Shown here: positions 8,881 to 17,385 of the stretch, piece by piece | Numbering within the stretch: the stretch's first letter is position 1 | How the letters are laid out: each line of letters begins with the position of its first letter | Source: Halopseudomonas oceani | GTDB taxonomy: Bacteria; Pseudomonadota; Gammaproteobacteria; Pseudomonadales; Pseudomonadaceae | Length of the DNA stretch: 64,000 bases | Direction of reading: 5' to 3' | Assembly (NCBI RefSeq): GCF_002903165.1 | Contig: NZ_PPSK01000017.1 | Location: forward strand, 27,571 to 91,570 | Made by a program: the position numbers and the translations under genes | The notes under the pieces: model-generated | Told to the model about the DNA's origin: nothing | Databases searched by the model: none | The model's input: the letters and a program-made list of their open reading frames with translations, nothing else

Positions 8881-10581
8881 ATGGACAGGAAGTCATGGAT
8901 TGCCGCAAGCGTGGTTGTGCTGTGCACAGCGTTGTGTCTGCTGGGCTACCTCTGGGCGAATCAGCTCAGACTGGACGTGCCCGGTTACGGTTCTCTGCGG
9001 CCGCAGGGCGAAATGATGACGGTCCGCTTCGGTCGGCAGTTGATCTGGTTGGACGCTGCAGGGCGAGAGCAGCGGCACCTTGATCTGGCTGATGTCGGCC
9101 TGGTCCCGACAGGCGATCACGCCTTTTTTGCCAATGGTGATCTGCTGCTTTATCACCGCCCCGAGCGCGCCCGGTTGAGCTATTGGTTGGCCCGCTACCT
9201 GCGGTTGCGGAAACAGAGTGAACGTGCACCGAGGGTAGGAGAAGGGTTCTATCGCTGTGAGTTGCCGGCCCTAGCATGTGAACCCTTTGGTCGCGGGTTG
9301 CCCGCACTGGATAGTGCCTTTCACCTGGCGCTGGCAGCTGACGATACGCTGTTTGTCGCCGATACCCCCGGGTTTTACATCTACCGTCTTGCCGCTGGTG
9401 CCGACCAGCCTGAGCGCACTGGCGATGGGATGTTGCGCTTTCCCAATCAGATTCGCCTGAGCGAAGAGGGTCTATGGGTTGCTGATACCAATAACCGGCG
9501 GCTGCTGTTGCTGGAAAGTGATGGCAGGGCCTTCGGTCAGGTCATTCGGGAGGTCAGTCTGCGCCCCCAGGGAGCGTTACGGTGGCCGCATCAGTTTGCC
9601 GCTGAGGGTGATGGTTGGTTGGTCAATCTGGCGGATGATCGCATGCGCGATGGCCGGATTTATCGTTTCAGCGCTGCAGGTGAGGTAGTAGACAGCGTCG
9701 CTGCTGATCTGCTGGTTGACCCGCTGGTGTTCGAGCTTTGGAACGATCTGCTATGGGTTGTTGATGCACAGAGCCAACACCTGTCCCGCATGGATGTGCA
9801 TGGGGCGCTGCTAGCCGAAACGGGCAGCGCCAGCCTGACGTCGCTGGAGCTGCAGGCACAGCATCAACGTACTCGTTACCTATGGCTTGGCCGGTTGTTT
9901 CTCGCGGGTATGGTTTTGTCGCTGCTCGCCGGGTTTGCCGCCGCCTGGCTGCTCGAACGCGAGCAGACGCGTGCGCAGTTTGCTGGCTGGTCCGGGCGCG
10001 CGCTCGCGCCGCTGGTGGCAGCTAAACCGGCACCGATACCGAGTGGCCAGGTTCACTGGCTGGAGAACAGGCTCAAGCGTCGTCTGCGATGGCAGGTGCC
10101 GCTGATACTGCTGGTTGTGGCTGCGCTGGCTTATGCGTTGCTGCGGGTGCTGCTGCTCGACGGTCCCTGGCAGCTGCGCGTTCAAATGCTGGTGCTGGCC
10201 CTGTATGCGGTATTGTCATTATGGCTGATGATGCGTGATCTGTTGGCCGCGGCACAGCAACGCGTAGGGGTGTCAGATGAATGGCTGTTTCTTGAGGCGC
10301 AAGGGCGGCAATGTCGCGTTGCCCTGGATCAGGTGCACTACAGTCGCAGCCATCTGGTAACGCCTGAGCTGGTGGTATTTCTTGGTCAGCCTGGGCACGC
10401 CGTTTTTGATCGCGCGGGGGTGGAGAGTGTGTTGTTTCCGCGGCTGAAAGGAGCTTCCCCCTGCTCCCCCTGGGCGGTCTGGAAAGCTCTTTGGCACACT
10501 CGGCATCCTCAGGCTGTGCTGTTGCTGGTACTGGTGCCTGCTACAGTCGGCCTGATGCTATCGCTGCGCCTGCTTGCTTGA
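8881..10581 (+). CDS. Membrane-anchored NHL/beta-propeller-like protein of unknown function
   Basis: This 566-residue protein has an N-terminal membrane anchor (about 8-27), an extracytoplasmic region (about 30-330) of short beta-rich repeats such as FVADTPGFYIYRL, LWVADTNNRRLLLL and LWVVDAQSQHLSRM that resemble NHL propeller blades, then hydrophobic segments near 335-358, 398-423, 430-450 and 545-563. The stretch between the last two (about 455-530) is compact and beta-rich and may be a small cytosolic domain. NHL propellers are usually binding platforms; no catalytic motif is visible. It is followed 40 bp later by the isomerase-like gene. Function unknown. Confidence 0.75.
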   Translation: MDRKSWIAASVVVLCTALCLLGYLWANQLRLDVPGYGSLRPQGEMMTVRFGRQLIWLDAAGREQRHLDLADVGLVPTGDHAFFANGDLLLYHRPERARLSYWLARYLRLRKQSERAPRVGEGFYRCELPALACEPFGRGLPALDSAFHLALAADDTLFVADTPGFYIYRLAAGADQPERTGDGMLRFPNQIRLSEEGLWVADTNNRRLLLLESDGRAFGQVIREVSLRPQGALRWPHQFAAEGDGWLVNLADDRMRDGRIYRFSAAGEVVDSVAADLLVDPLVFELWNDLLWVVDAQSQHLSRMDVHGALLAETGSASLTSLELQAQHQRTRYLWLGRLFLAGMVLSLLAGFAAAWLLEREQTRAQFAGWSGRALAPLVAAKPAPIPSGQVHWLENRLKRRLRWQVPLILLVVAALAYALLRVLLLDGPWQLRVQMLVLALYAVLSLWLMMRDLLAAAQQRVGVSDEWLFLEAQGRQCRVALDQVHYSRSHLVTPELVVFLGQPGHAVFDRAGVESVLFPRLKGASPCSPWAVWKALWHTRHPQAVLLLVLVPATVGLMLSLRLLA

Positions 10582-10621
10582 GCAGGTCGACCCGCAAAAT
10601 AACAATAAGCAGGAGTCGCAA

Positions 10622-11260
10622 ATGGAAGCGGTTGATGTGTACTGGTCTTTCAGAAGCCCCTATTCGTACCTGTCCACCCCGGACATGCTTGCGCTGCAAC
10701 GTGACTACCGTATCAAGGTCAACCTGAGAGTCGTGCTGCCCATCGCACTGCGCAGCCCGGATATTCTGTTTGCCGAGCAGAGCGCCAAGCGTGCGCGTTA
10801 CATCGTGCTTGACTGGGCGCGTCGCGCTGAGTTTTTGGGCCTGCCTCATGGCTGGCCATCGCCAGACCCGGTGGTACAAGATCGTCAAACCCTGCAGGTG
10901 GCCCGGGATCAACCCTACATATACCGGCTTAGCGCGTTGGGCGTTGAGGCCCAGCGACGTGGGCTCGGGTGTGAATTCGCCGCCGAGGTGGCGCGTCTGA
11001 TCTGGGGTGGTGTTGCAGGCTGGGATCAGGGTTCATTGTTGTCAGATGCGGTGGCGCGGGCCGGTTTGAATCTGGGTGAGCTGGAAGCGGCAATCGCCGA
11101 GGGAAGTCAACTCACTGAAATCGAAGCCAATCAGCGAGCGTTGGAGAAGGCTGGCCATTGGGGCGTGCCTACGTTTGTTTTCCGTGATGAGCCGTTCTTT
11201 GGCCAGGACCGGGTTGATACGCTGCGTTGGCGCCTGGATCAGGCTGGGTTGGCCGGTTGA
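10622..11260 (+). CDS. DsbA-like/2-hydroxychromene-2-carboxylate isomerase family protein
   Basis: The start is ATG 10622 with AGGAG about 7 nt upstream. The 212-residue product belongs to the thioredoxin-fold DsbA/kappa-GST family. VYWSFRSPYSYL near residues 6-17 holds the Ser that replaces the CxxC motif in NahD-type glutathione-dependent isomerases, and the C-terminal GVPTFVFRDEPFFGQDR is the family's cis-Pro substrate loop. Family members isomerise 2-hydroxychromene-2-carboxylate in naphthalene degradation. No aromatic-degradation genes are nearby, so the substrate is unknown. Confidence 0.85.
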   Translation: MEAVDVYWSFRSPYSYLSTPDMLALQRDYRIKVNLRVVLPIALRSPDILFAEQSAKRARYIVLDWARRAEFLGLPHGWPSPDPVVQDRQTLQVARDQPYIYRLSALGVEAQRRGLGCEFAAEVARLIWGGVAGWDQGSLLSDAVARAGLNLGELEAAIAEGSQLTEIEANQRALEKAGHWGVPTFVFRDEPFFGQDRVDTLRWRLDQAGLAG

Positions 11261-11301
11261 TCTTCACAGCCTGTCCGCCGACAGGCTGTGCTTTATGCTG
11301 T

Positions 11302-11496
11302 TCAAGCTTGCTGCGGATCGTCGCTGTCCAGGTTGGCTTGAGCCTGGGCGGCAATCAGATCCTGAAAATAGTCGCTGGTGCTCTGGCTGGTAGTGCGATC
11401 GCTCGCATTGAGCTGGCGGTGACGGCTGTCGTCTGCCTGGACTGCCGGGCTGGAGGCAAGGAATGAAGCAACGATCAATGCAGAAAGATTTTTCAT
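11302..11496 (-). CDS. Small secreted protein of unknown function
   Basis: A 64-codon gene with a good SD (AGGAGA) and a signal peptide (MKNLSALIVASFLASSPAVQA, cleavage after residue 21) leaving about 43 mature residues rich in Ser, Asp, Gln and Ala (DYFQDLIAAQAQANLDSDDP). There are no cysteines and no membrane segment after the signal. It resembles many short Pseudomonas periplasmic proteins without known role. It is divergent from the LysR gene across a 381-bp gap carrying inverted repeats. Confidence 0.65.
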   Translation of the reverse strand: MKNLSALIVASFLASSPAVQADDSRHRQLNASDRTTSQSTSDYFQDLIAAQAQANLDSDDPQQA

Positions 11497-11877
11497 GATG
11501 GCGTCTCCTGATGGTGAGCGTGGCCCTGATTACAACGTATACTCGGGAAATGTTTTGAAACTGTTTCCCTGGCGTTGATCTTTGAGATCCGTGGGATTGA
11601 CGCTTTCCTTAGTACTCAAGGCCATTGAACTCACTATATGGGAGCGACAAACTGTCGCAGTAGCTAGGATTTTGATGACACAGAGTTTCTGATTTAGAAA
11701 CAATAATTGGTGTTGGTGTCGATATCCGACTGCTGGGATCCAGTTTTAGGGCCGTTTCGTCTGATTACTCGATGGACTGCTGGAGGTACTGATGCCTATC
11801 TAAGCGTCGATGCCTTTTCCGGTAGTGCGTGAATACGTGATTTACTGTTTCTAATTTGGAAGCTATTGGCGGGTGCA
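11497..11877. promoter_or_regulatory. 381-bp divergent intergenic region with repeated LysR-type boxes
   Basis: No ORF is supportable here. Three symmetric elements are visible: GAAACTGTTTC (11557-11567); GCGACAAACTGTCGC (11644-11658, 6-bp arms); and TTTCTGATTTAGAAA (11686-11700), which recurs imperfectly as TTTCTAATTTGGAAG (11848-11862, 12 of 15 identical) just before the LysR start. Repeated dyads next to a LysR gene suggest autoregulation and possibly control of the divergent small secreted protein. This is inferred. Confidence 0.45.
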
Positions 11878-12795
11878 ATGCAGGATATGAACGATCTGTT
11901 GTGCTTTGCCCGCGTCGTCCGGTTTGGCGGTTTTGCTGCCGCTGAGCGTGCGACTGGCGAGCGCAAGTCCAAACTCAGTAAACGCGTTGCCCGACTGGAG
12001 ACGCACTTTGGAGCCCGGCTGATCGAGCGCTCTACCCGAAGCTTTCGGGTGACCGATCTCGGGCGCGAGCTGTATCGCGAGTGTGAAGTAATACTGCAGC
12101 GGCTGGAGGCGACTGAGGCGCTGGCGATGACAGCGCGTGATGAGGTGTCCGGCACGGTTCGAGTAAGCATGTCCTCCGGCATGCTGGAGTACTTGGGACG
12201 GGACACGCTGGTCGACTTCATGACCCGCTATCCGGAAGTGCGCTTGCAGGTGCGGTTGTCCAGCCAGCGGGTGGACCTGATCAACGAGCGCATTGATGTC
12301 GCTTTCCGGGTTGCAACCCGTTTCGACACCGATCAGTCATTGGCAATGCGTTCGCTTGGGGTGGGCGCACGTATTCTGGCTGCCAGCCCAACGCTATTGC
12401 AGCGAATGGGTGGCGCGCCAGCGCAGCTGGAGGATCTCAGCCGCTTCCCAACCTTATCGGTTGGTGAAATGCTGGAGCGGGATCGCTGGGAGTTTGCCAA
12501 TGACGCAGGGGAGACCTGCGATCTTCATCATGCTCCGCATTTCAGTTGTGGTGATCTGCAGCTGATATGCGAGGCGGCGGTCGCCGGGCAGGGCGTGGTG
12601 TTGTTGCCTGAACATATTTGCGAGCCAGAGATTCGTGCCGGTCGGCTGGTTCACATTCTGCCCCAATGGCATGCACTGGAAGGCCAGATTCACATGGTCT
12701 TCACTACGCCGCGCGGCATGCTGCCGCCGGTGCGGGCGTTTATCGATCACTGTGTTGAAACCCTGGCGCAGCGTGGCGGCCGAGGAGCGCGTTGA
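11878..12795 (+). CDS. LysR-type transcriptional regulator
   Basis: The product has about 305 residues, with an N-terminal winged HTH (DLLCFARVVRFGGFAAAERATGE onward, about 5-65) and a substrate-binding domain from about 90. ATG 11878 and ATG 11887 are both possible starts and neither has a strong SD. TTG 11866 is less likely. The HTH and effector domain match the group of LysR regulators related to DsdC/PA2877-like proteins only in general terms, so no target is assigned. The stop overlaps the next gene's start (TGATG), indicating translational coupling. Confidence 0.88.
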   Translation: MQDMNDLLCFARVVRFGGFAAAERATGERKSKLSKRVARLETHFGARLIERSTRSFRVTDLGRELYRECEVILQRLEATEALAMTARDEVSGTVRVSMSSGMLEYLGRDTLVDFMTRYPEVRLQVRLSSQRVDLINERIDVAFRVATRFDTDQSLAMRSLGVGARILAASPTLLQRMGGAPAQLEDLSRFPTLSVGEMLERDRWEFANDAGETCDLHHAPHFSCGDLQLICEAAVAGQGVVLLPEHICEPEIRAGRLVHILPQWHALEGQIHMVFTTPRGMLPPVRAFIDHCVETLAQRGGRGAR

Positions 12796-13397
12796 TGACT
12801 GACTGGTTGCAAGCGGTAGCCCTGGAAACCGAGCTGGCGCTGCTGCGTCCGCTGCACGCGGACGATGCGGACGCGTTGGTGGCAGCTGCCAGCGATGGCC
12901 GCCTGTGGGAGCTGTGGTACACCCAGGTGCCAGATGCCGATTCGGTAGCGAGCTATGTAGCCGAAGCGCTGCGAGAACAGCAGCTCGGTCGTGCGCTGCC
13001 TTTTGTGGTCGTCGAGCGCGCCAGCGGCCAGGTCGTCGGCACGACCCGATATTGTCACGCCGATGCGGCGAATCGACGTCTGGAGATTGGTTACACCTGG
13101 TATGCCTCGCGCTGTCAGCGCACTGCCCTTAACACCCAGTGCAAGCTGGCATTGCTGCAACAGGCGTTTGAGGTGTTGGGCTGCGTCGCAGTGGAGTTTC
13201 GTACCCATTGGCATAACCATCAGTCGCGCGCGGCAATTGCCCGGCTGGGTGCCAAGCAGGACGGTGTGCTGCGCAATCATCGACTTGAACCGGATGGCGC
13301 GCGGCGCGATACCGTGGTGTTCTCGATTCTCGACAGCGAGTGGCCCTCAGTGCGCAAGTCGTTGCTGCACCGGCTGGCGCGTCACGTCGAGCGCTGA
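12795..13397 (+). CDS. GNAT-family N-acetyltransferase
   Basis: This 200-residue protein resembles RimJ/RimL-type acetyltransferases (Acetyltransf_3): ALLRPLHADDADALVAAAS near the N-terminus, VVGTTRYCHADAANRRLEIGYTWY as the beta4-beta5 region, and a C-terminal FRTHWHNHQSRAAIARLGA segment matching the conserved N-xxS-xxxxxxxG acyl-CoA binding end. It overlaps the LysR stop by one base, so the two are an operon. The substrate could be a protein N-terminus or a small amine. The 3' end overlaps the convergent siderophore-interacting gene by 16 bp. Confidence 0.85.
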   Translation: MTDWLQAVALETELALLRPLHADDADALVAAASDGRLWELWYTQVPDADSVASYVAEALREQQLGRALPFVVVERASGQVVGTTRYCHADAANRRLEIGYTWYASRCQRTALNTQCKLALLQQAFEVLGCVAVEFRTHWHNHQSRAAIARLGAKQDGVLRNHRLEPDGARRDTVVFSILDSEWPSVRKSLLHRLARHVER

Positions 13398-14137
13398 TTG
13401 TCCTGTTCTGCGTCGACGCGCTTTTCCTGCTTGTGCTGGTCTTCGTTGGCGCCGAGCTTCCAGTAACTTGAGATGTACAGGTCGCCGCGGGCGATTTGGC
13501 GCTCCTCGCGCAGGAACTGGCGCAGCGCGCGCATACTGGCGAATTCGCACGCGGCCCACACGTTTACACGACCTACCGGCCAGTCTATCTGGCGCAGACG
13601 CTCTACCAGCGCCGCAGGGTTGCTGCCGGGCTTGGGGTTGACCCGCCAGATCAGCTCGATACCGGTTGGCGCGTTCAATGGCTGAATATCCGCCGGATCG
13701 ATCACCTCCAGTACGGCGACTCCGCAGGCGCTGTCCGGCAGGGATTCCAGATTGACACTGATAGCCGGCAGGGCCGTCATGTCACCGACTACAACAAATC
13801 CGTCGGCGTCTTGCAGCAGCGGCTTACGTGGCCCAGGCCCGCCAATCAGAATGGTATCGCCGGGACTGCATTGCTCTGCCCAGCGTGAGGCCGGACCGCC
13901 GTCGGCGTGGCGGACAAAGTCGACATCAATTTCGCCCGGTCGTTGGGCGCGCACGGTGTAGGTGCGCATCAGTCTGGAGGAGCCGTCGGTGCCGGGGAAC
14001 ATGAGTTTGATATAGGCGCCGGCCTGATCGTCAGGGAAGGTCAGCATGCCGTCGCCGCCAAGGGTGACGCGCAGCATGTTGCGCGTCACTGGCTGCTTGC
14101 AGAGGACTTGCAAGGTCCGTGGTGTGGGTTTGGCCAT
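13382..14137 (-). CDS. Siderophore-interacting protein (FAD-dependent ferric-siderophore reductase)
   Basis: The 251-residue product is of the SIP/ViuB family. The FAD-binding domain has RTYTVRAQRPGEIDVDFVRHADGGPASRWA (about 59-88, the family's RxYTxR and HxxxGPAxxWA signatures) and the NAD(P)H-binding half shows VVVGDMTALPAI and WAACEFASMRALR. Family members reduce Fe(III)-siderophores in the cytosol to release iron. SD GGAGA precedes the ATG. It lies 14 bp after the marR-like gene, so the two are probably co-transcribed. Confidence 0.92.
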   Translation of the reverse strand: MAKPTPRTLQVLCKQPVTRNMLRVTLGGDGMLTFPDDQAGAYIKLMFPGTDGSSRLMRTYTVRAQRPGEIDVDFVRHADGGPASRWAEQCSPGDTILIGGPGPRKPLLQDADGFVVVGDMTALPAISVNLESLPDSACGVAVLEVIDPADIQPLNAPTGIELIWRVNPKPGSNPAALVERLRQIDWPVGRVNVWAACEFASMRALRQFLREERQIARGDLYISSYWKLGANEDQHKQEKRVDAEQDNQRST

Positions 14138-14151
14138 GGATAATTCTCCAA

Positions 14152-14595
14152 TCAGCTGTCTGGTGGCAGGTCGCCTTCCAGATTTTGGGTCATATGCCAG
14201 GCGATACGGATAAAGTGCTCGACCTCTTGTTGGGTCAGGTCACGGGTCATGCGTCCCAGCGTCTGCTCTTCCAATTGCTGAATGCGCTGCATCATTGCCT
14301 CGCCTGCTGGCGTTGGGTGCAGCAGTTGGCTGCGCTTGTCTGCCGGGTTGCTTGCTTTGTTGATCAGTCCGGCCTCAAGCAGGTCGTTGAGTACCCGGGT
14401 GATCTGTGCCTTGTCCCGGCGCATGCGCTGAGCGATGCGCTGGGCGGTACAGCCTTCCATGTAGCAGACAGCCTTGAGGGCACGAACGTGGGTTCCGGGC
14501 AATGGCAGGTCGGCGTCACGGATGGTTTGCACCATGTGGCTGCGATAGGCGTGGGCTACTTGTTGCAGGGCGTGGCTGAGCGATGGTCGTTGCAT
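14152..14595 (-). CDS. MarR-family transcriptional regulator
   Basis: I chose ATG 14595 (MQRPSLSHALQQVAHAYRS), giving 147 residues, a normal MarR length. The longer frame needs a TTG start lying inside an operator-like repeat. The winged HTH is visible as TAQRIAQRMRRDKAQITRVLNDLLEAGLI with the wing around NPADKRSQLLHPTPAG. MarR proteins are dimeric repressors released by small ligands or oxidation; no cysteine pair of the OhrR type is obvious. It probably represses itself and the downstream siderophore-interacting gene through the adjacent paired palindromes. Confidence 0.88.
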   Translation of the reverse strand: MQRPSLSHALQQVAHAYRSHMVQTIRDADLPLPGTHVRALKAVCYMEGCTAQRIAQRMRRDKAQITRVLNDLLEAGLINKASNPADKRSQLLHPTPAGEAMMQRIQQLEEQTLGRMTRDLTQQEVEHFIRIAWHMTQNLEGDLPPDS

Positions 14596-14613
14596 TTGCT
14601 GGGTTTTAATAAT

Positions 14614-14656
14614 GTTGACTATATCAACTATATTGGGGTTGGTTGATATAGTCAAT
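14614..14656 (-). promoter_or_regulatory. Twin MarR-type operators upstream of marR-like gene
   Basis: GTTGACTATATCAAC (14614-14628) and GTTGATATAGTCAAT (14642-14656) are each TTGA-N5/6-TCAA palindromes. TTGACTATATCAAC and GTTGATATAGTCAA are exact 14-bp inverted copies of each other, 13 bp apart. They sit 18-60 bp upstream of the regulator's ATG, where its promoter must be, and about 70 bp upstream of the divergent thpR gene. Confidence 0.75.
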
Positions 14657-14722
14657 TATTTGCTGTCGTGCTGCCTGGTTGTGTGACGGCTAGACTGGGG
14701 CGCTCAATTTCCGGAGGGCTGA

Positions 14723-15256
14723 ATGCCGCGTCTTTTTCTTGGCCTGGAAGTGCCTGAATCGCAGTGCCAACAACTGCTGTCACTGAGTGAGCCGATTGCT
14801 GGCCTGCGCTGGCAATGTCGGGCGCAGCTGCATTTGACCATGCGCTTTATCGGGCAACTGAGTGAAGCCCAGGCTGCTGAGCTGTCGCTGGCGCTGACGG
14901 CCCTGCGGGCTCCATTGTTTGAACTGCAGCTGCGCGGCGTCGGTTATTTCGGCTCGCCCCAGCGCCCTAACATTCTCTGGGCCGGCGTGGTTGCGCCAGC
15001 GCCGCTGCAGGCGCTGCGTGAGCAGGTCGACGAGCTGATCGCGCCCTGGTGCGCCGCCGATCCACAGCGCTTTGTACCGCATGTCACGCTGGCACGCTGC
15101 GGCCCGGGCTGCGGTCCTTTGCAAGGATTCCTGCAGCGGCACCGGGGACTGATGTCGGCGCCCTGGCGGGTGACAGAGCTTTGCCTGTTTGCCAGCGATC
15201 CTGGCCCCGGTGGCTCGCGTTACTCGGTGCTGGCGCGTTATCCATTGGAGGGCTGA
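14723..15256 (+). CDS. thpR: RNA 2',3'-cyclic phosphodiesterase (LigT/ThpR)
   Basis: A 2H-phosphoesterase family member of 177 residues. The two catalytic HxT motifs are visible: HLT at residues 37-39 and HVT at 120-122. ThpR hydrolyses RNA 2',3'-cyclic phosphate ends and can ligate tRNA halves in vitro. The start has GGAGG about 9 nt upstream. The stop overlaps the downstream cupin gene (TGATG). Divergent from the marR-like gene. Confidence 0.92.
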   Translation: MPRLFLGLEVPESQCQQLLSLSEPIAGLRWQCRAQLHLTMRFIGQLSEAQAAELSLALTALRAPLFELQLRGVGYFGSPQRPNILWAGVVAPAPLQALREQVDELIAPWCAADPQRFVPHVTLARCGPGCGPLQGFLQRHRGLMSAPWRVTELCLFASDPGPGGSRYSVLARYPLEG

Positions 15257-15633
15257 TGCAGCCATTGATTCGTTGTTACGACCCCGCAGCCGAGTATTAC
15301 TTCGACGAAGGGTGTTATATCCACGAACTGTCCAATGCGGCGGATGATCCGCTGTTGTCGGTAGCTCGCGCGCGCCTGCCGCTGGGCGGACAGACTCGTT
15401 GGCATCGGTTGCACGGGGTGACCGAACGTTATCTGATCGAGGCGGGTGAGGGGCTGCTCGAGCTGGCAGAGCAGCCGGCGCGGCTGGTGGGCGCCGGTGA
15501 TGTGGTGATCATTCCGGCTGGCTGCCCGCAGCGTATCCGCTGCGTCGGTGAGCAGGCGCTGGTGTTTTTGGCACTGTGCACACCGCGCTTTGTGCCGGAC
15601 TGCTACGAGGATCTGGAACCGGCGGTCGGTTGA
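15256..15633 (+). CDS. Cupin-domain protein
   Basis: The 125-residue protein is a single small beta-barrel. ARARLPLGGQTRWHRLHGVTERYLIEAGEGLLEL (about 37-70) and GDVVIIPAGCPQRIRCVGE (about 80-98) correspond to cupin motifs 1 and 2, with candidate metal ligands His50, His53 and Glu57. It is translationally coupled to thpR by a one-base overlap. Substrate unknown; the fold serves isomerases, dioxygenases and binding proteins. Confidence 0.82.
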   Translation: MQPLIRCYDPAAEYYFDEGCYIHELSNAADDPLLSVARARLPLGGQTRWHRLHGVTERYLIEAGEGLLELAEQPARLVGAGDVVIIPAGCPQRIRCVGEQALVFLALCTPRFVPDCYEDLEPAVG

Positions 15634-16322
15634 TCGACCGAGGCAATTTCTGCTGCGGTCAGGACCCTGTATTGCCCTGGCCGCAGCGCGGGGTCTAGTT
15701 GAATCGCACCCATGCTTTCGCGGTGCAGGGTATCCACCTGATTGCCAACGGCATGAAACATCCGCTTGATCTGGTGATAGCGACCTTCGTAGATGGTCAG
15801 TCGGCATTCGCACGCACCGAGCTGCTCCAGTTGCGCCGGTGAGGTGGTTAGCTGCTCAGTGGTCATGTAGATCCCCGCAGCAAAACGCTCGGCGGTGTCG
15901 CTGCTGATAGGCCGCAGTGTCGTGACGCGATAGGTCTTGGGCAGCTTGACCCTAGGCTCGGTCAGCCGCCTCGACCAACTGCCGTCGTTGGTCAGAATCA
16001 GCAGCCCACTGGAGCCGCGGTCCAGGCGGCCACCGATATGCAGCTCCTCGCGCAGCTCTGCAGGAAACAGCTCCAGTACGGTTGGGTGTTGCGGGTCGCG
16101 GGTGGCACTCAGGTAACCAACCGGTTTGTGCAGCATGAAGAACAGCGCCGGCCGGTATTGCAGCAGTGTGTTATCCAGACGGATGGCAACGAATTGGTCG
16201 ACCTCAAAGCGCGGGTCGCAGACGCGCTCATCGGCAACCGTTACCCGGCCGCTGGCAATCAGCAGGCGAGCGGCCTGCCGACTGTGCGGGGTGTTGTTGC
16301 TGATAAAACGGTCGAGTTTCAT
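15603..16322 (-). CDS. rsuA: 16S rRNA pseudouridine(516) synthase
   Basis: The start is ATG 16322 (MKLDRFISNN), matching the RsuA N-terminus; a longer open frame to 16391 has no homologous sequence. The 239-residue product has an S4 RNA-binding domain (about 1-45) and the catalytic motif GGRLDRGSSGLLILT with Asp101. The C-terminal RLTIYEGRYHQIKRMF is characteristic of the RsuA/RluB/E/F family, and residue-by-residue similarity is highest with RsuA. Its 3' end overlaps the convergent cupin gene by 31 bp. Confidence 0.9.
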   Translation of the reverse strand: MKLDRFISNNTPHSRQAARLLIASGRVTVADERVCDPRFEVDQFVAIRLDNTLLQYRPALFFMLHKPVGYLSATRDPQHPTVLELFPAELREELHIGGRLDRGSSGLLILTNDGSWSRRLTEPRVKLPKTYRVTTLRPISSDTAERFAAGIYMTTEQLTTSPAQLEQLGACECRLTIYEGRYHQIKRMFHAVGNQVDTLHRESMGAIQLDPALRPGQYRVLTAAEIASVDQPTAGSRSS

Positions 16323-16348
16323 GGTCGCGGAGTATACCGCGTCTGCGG

Positions 16349-17281
16349 TCACTCGCTGCGGGCAGGGCGTTCCCATTCCGGTGGTCGCCACAGATGTTGG
16401 AGGCGCAGGCCAAGTGGCCCCGGTTTGCGCATGTCGCGAGCGATGTCTATGTATTCGTGCAGCCAGTTCACCAAGAGGCTCTTGCTGTGAATCTGTCGGG
16501 TGATGCCGTACTCGATTGGCTGATTGGCGCGCTCGCTGGCAAAGGTTCCGAACAGGCGGTCAAACACGATGAAGACGCCGCCAAAGTTGGTGTCGATGTA
16601 GCCGGGGTTGCGGGCGTGATGAACACGGTGATGGTTGGGCGTGTTGAACACATACTCGATCGCCGGGTGCAGCTTGCCCACCAGGGTGGTATGGATAAAG
16701 AACTGATACACCAGTGACAGCGCGTAGCAGACGCCGATCCACACCGGGTTGAAGCCCAGCAGCGATAGCGGCACATAGAACAGCCAGCCGCCGTTGAAGA
16801 TGTTGGTCGCGTTCTGGCGCATGGCGGTGGAGAAGTTCATTCGCTCGCTGGAATGATGGGTGACATGCGCAGCCCAGAACCAACGCACCCGATGTGAGCT
16901 GCGGTGCATCCAGTAGAAGCACAGATCGGTGAGCACCCAGAGTGCCAGAGCGCTGGTGAGCGTCAGTGGAATATCGAACAGCCGATGCTGATACGCCAGC
17001 GCGTGGACCGGGAAGGCGATAAGCCCGGCAAACAGCAGCTCGGTGGTCTGGTAGCCCGCACCCAGCATGAAATTGCGCACGGATTCACCAGCATCGACCA
17101 GTGCGTGATCATGGCGGATCTTCAGGTATTCCCAGGCGAAAAGGCCGATGAATACGGGAGTGGCCAGGACAAAGATCAGCTGTCGCTCATCCAGCGCCAG
17201 CCAAGCAGGCAGGCTATGCCACAGGCTGCTCAGGCCGCTTTCTGCAAGTACCTGGCTGAAGGCGTCGGTCAGGTGTTCCAT
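16349..17281 (-). CDS. Sterol desaturase/fatty-acid hydroxylase family membrane di-iron protein
   Basis: The start is ATG 17281 (MEHLTDAFSQ), preceded by AAGGAG. The 310-residue integral membrane protein has the histidine boxes of the family: HRSSH (126-130), HVTHH (139-143) and HHRVHH (217-222), with hydrophobic segments near 34-55, 75-95 and 105-125. Members insert oxygen or double bonds into lipids, sterols or carotenoids using a di-iron centre. Substrate unknown; no carotenoid or sterol genes are adjacent. The divergent AraC-type gene 104 bp away is a candidate regulator. Confidence 0.88.
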   Translation of the reverse strand: MEHLTDAFSQVLAESGLSSLWHSLPAWLALDERQLIFVLATPVFIGLFAWEYLKIRHDHALVDAGESVRNFMLGAGYQTTELLFAGLIAFPVHALAYQHRLFDIPLTLTSALALWVLTDLCFYWMHRSSHRVRWFWAAHVTHHSSERMNFSTAMRQNATNIFNGGWLFYVPLSLLGFNPVWIGVCYALSLVYQFFIHTTLVGKLHPAIEYVFNTPNHHRVHHARNPGYIDTNFGGVFIVFDRLFGTFASERANQPIEYGITRQIHSKSLLVNWLHEYIDIARDMRKPGPLGLRLQHLWRPPEWERPARSE

Positions 17282-17385
17282 CGTGCGCTCCTTGTTGTAA
17301 TGACTCGCATGATGCGGCTCCAGTAGTCTTGCATATTGACTATTTATGCCGAATTTTTGACCAAATACGCCAATCAGGAGAGGGC

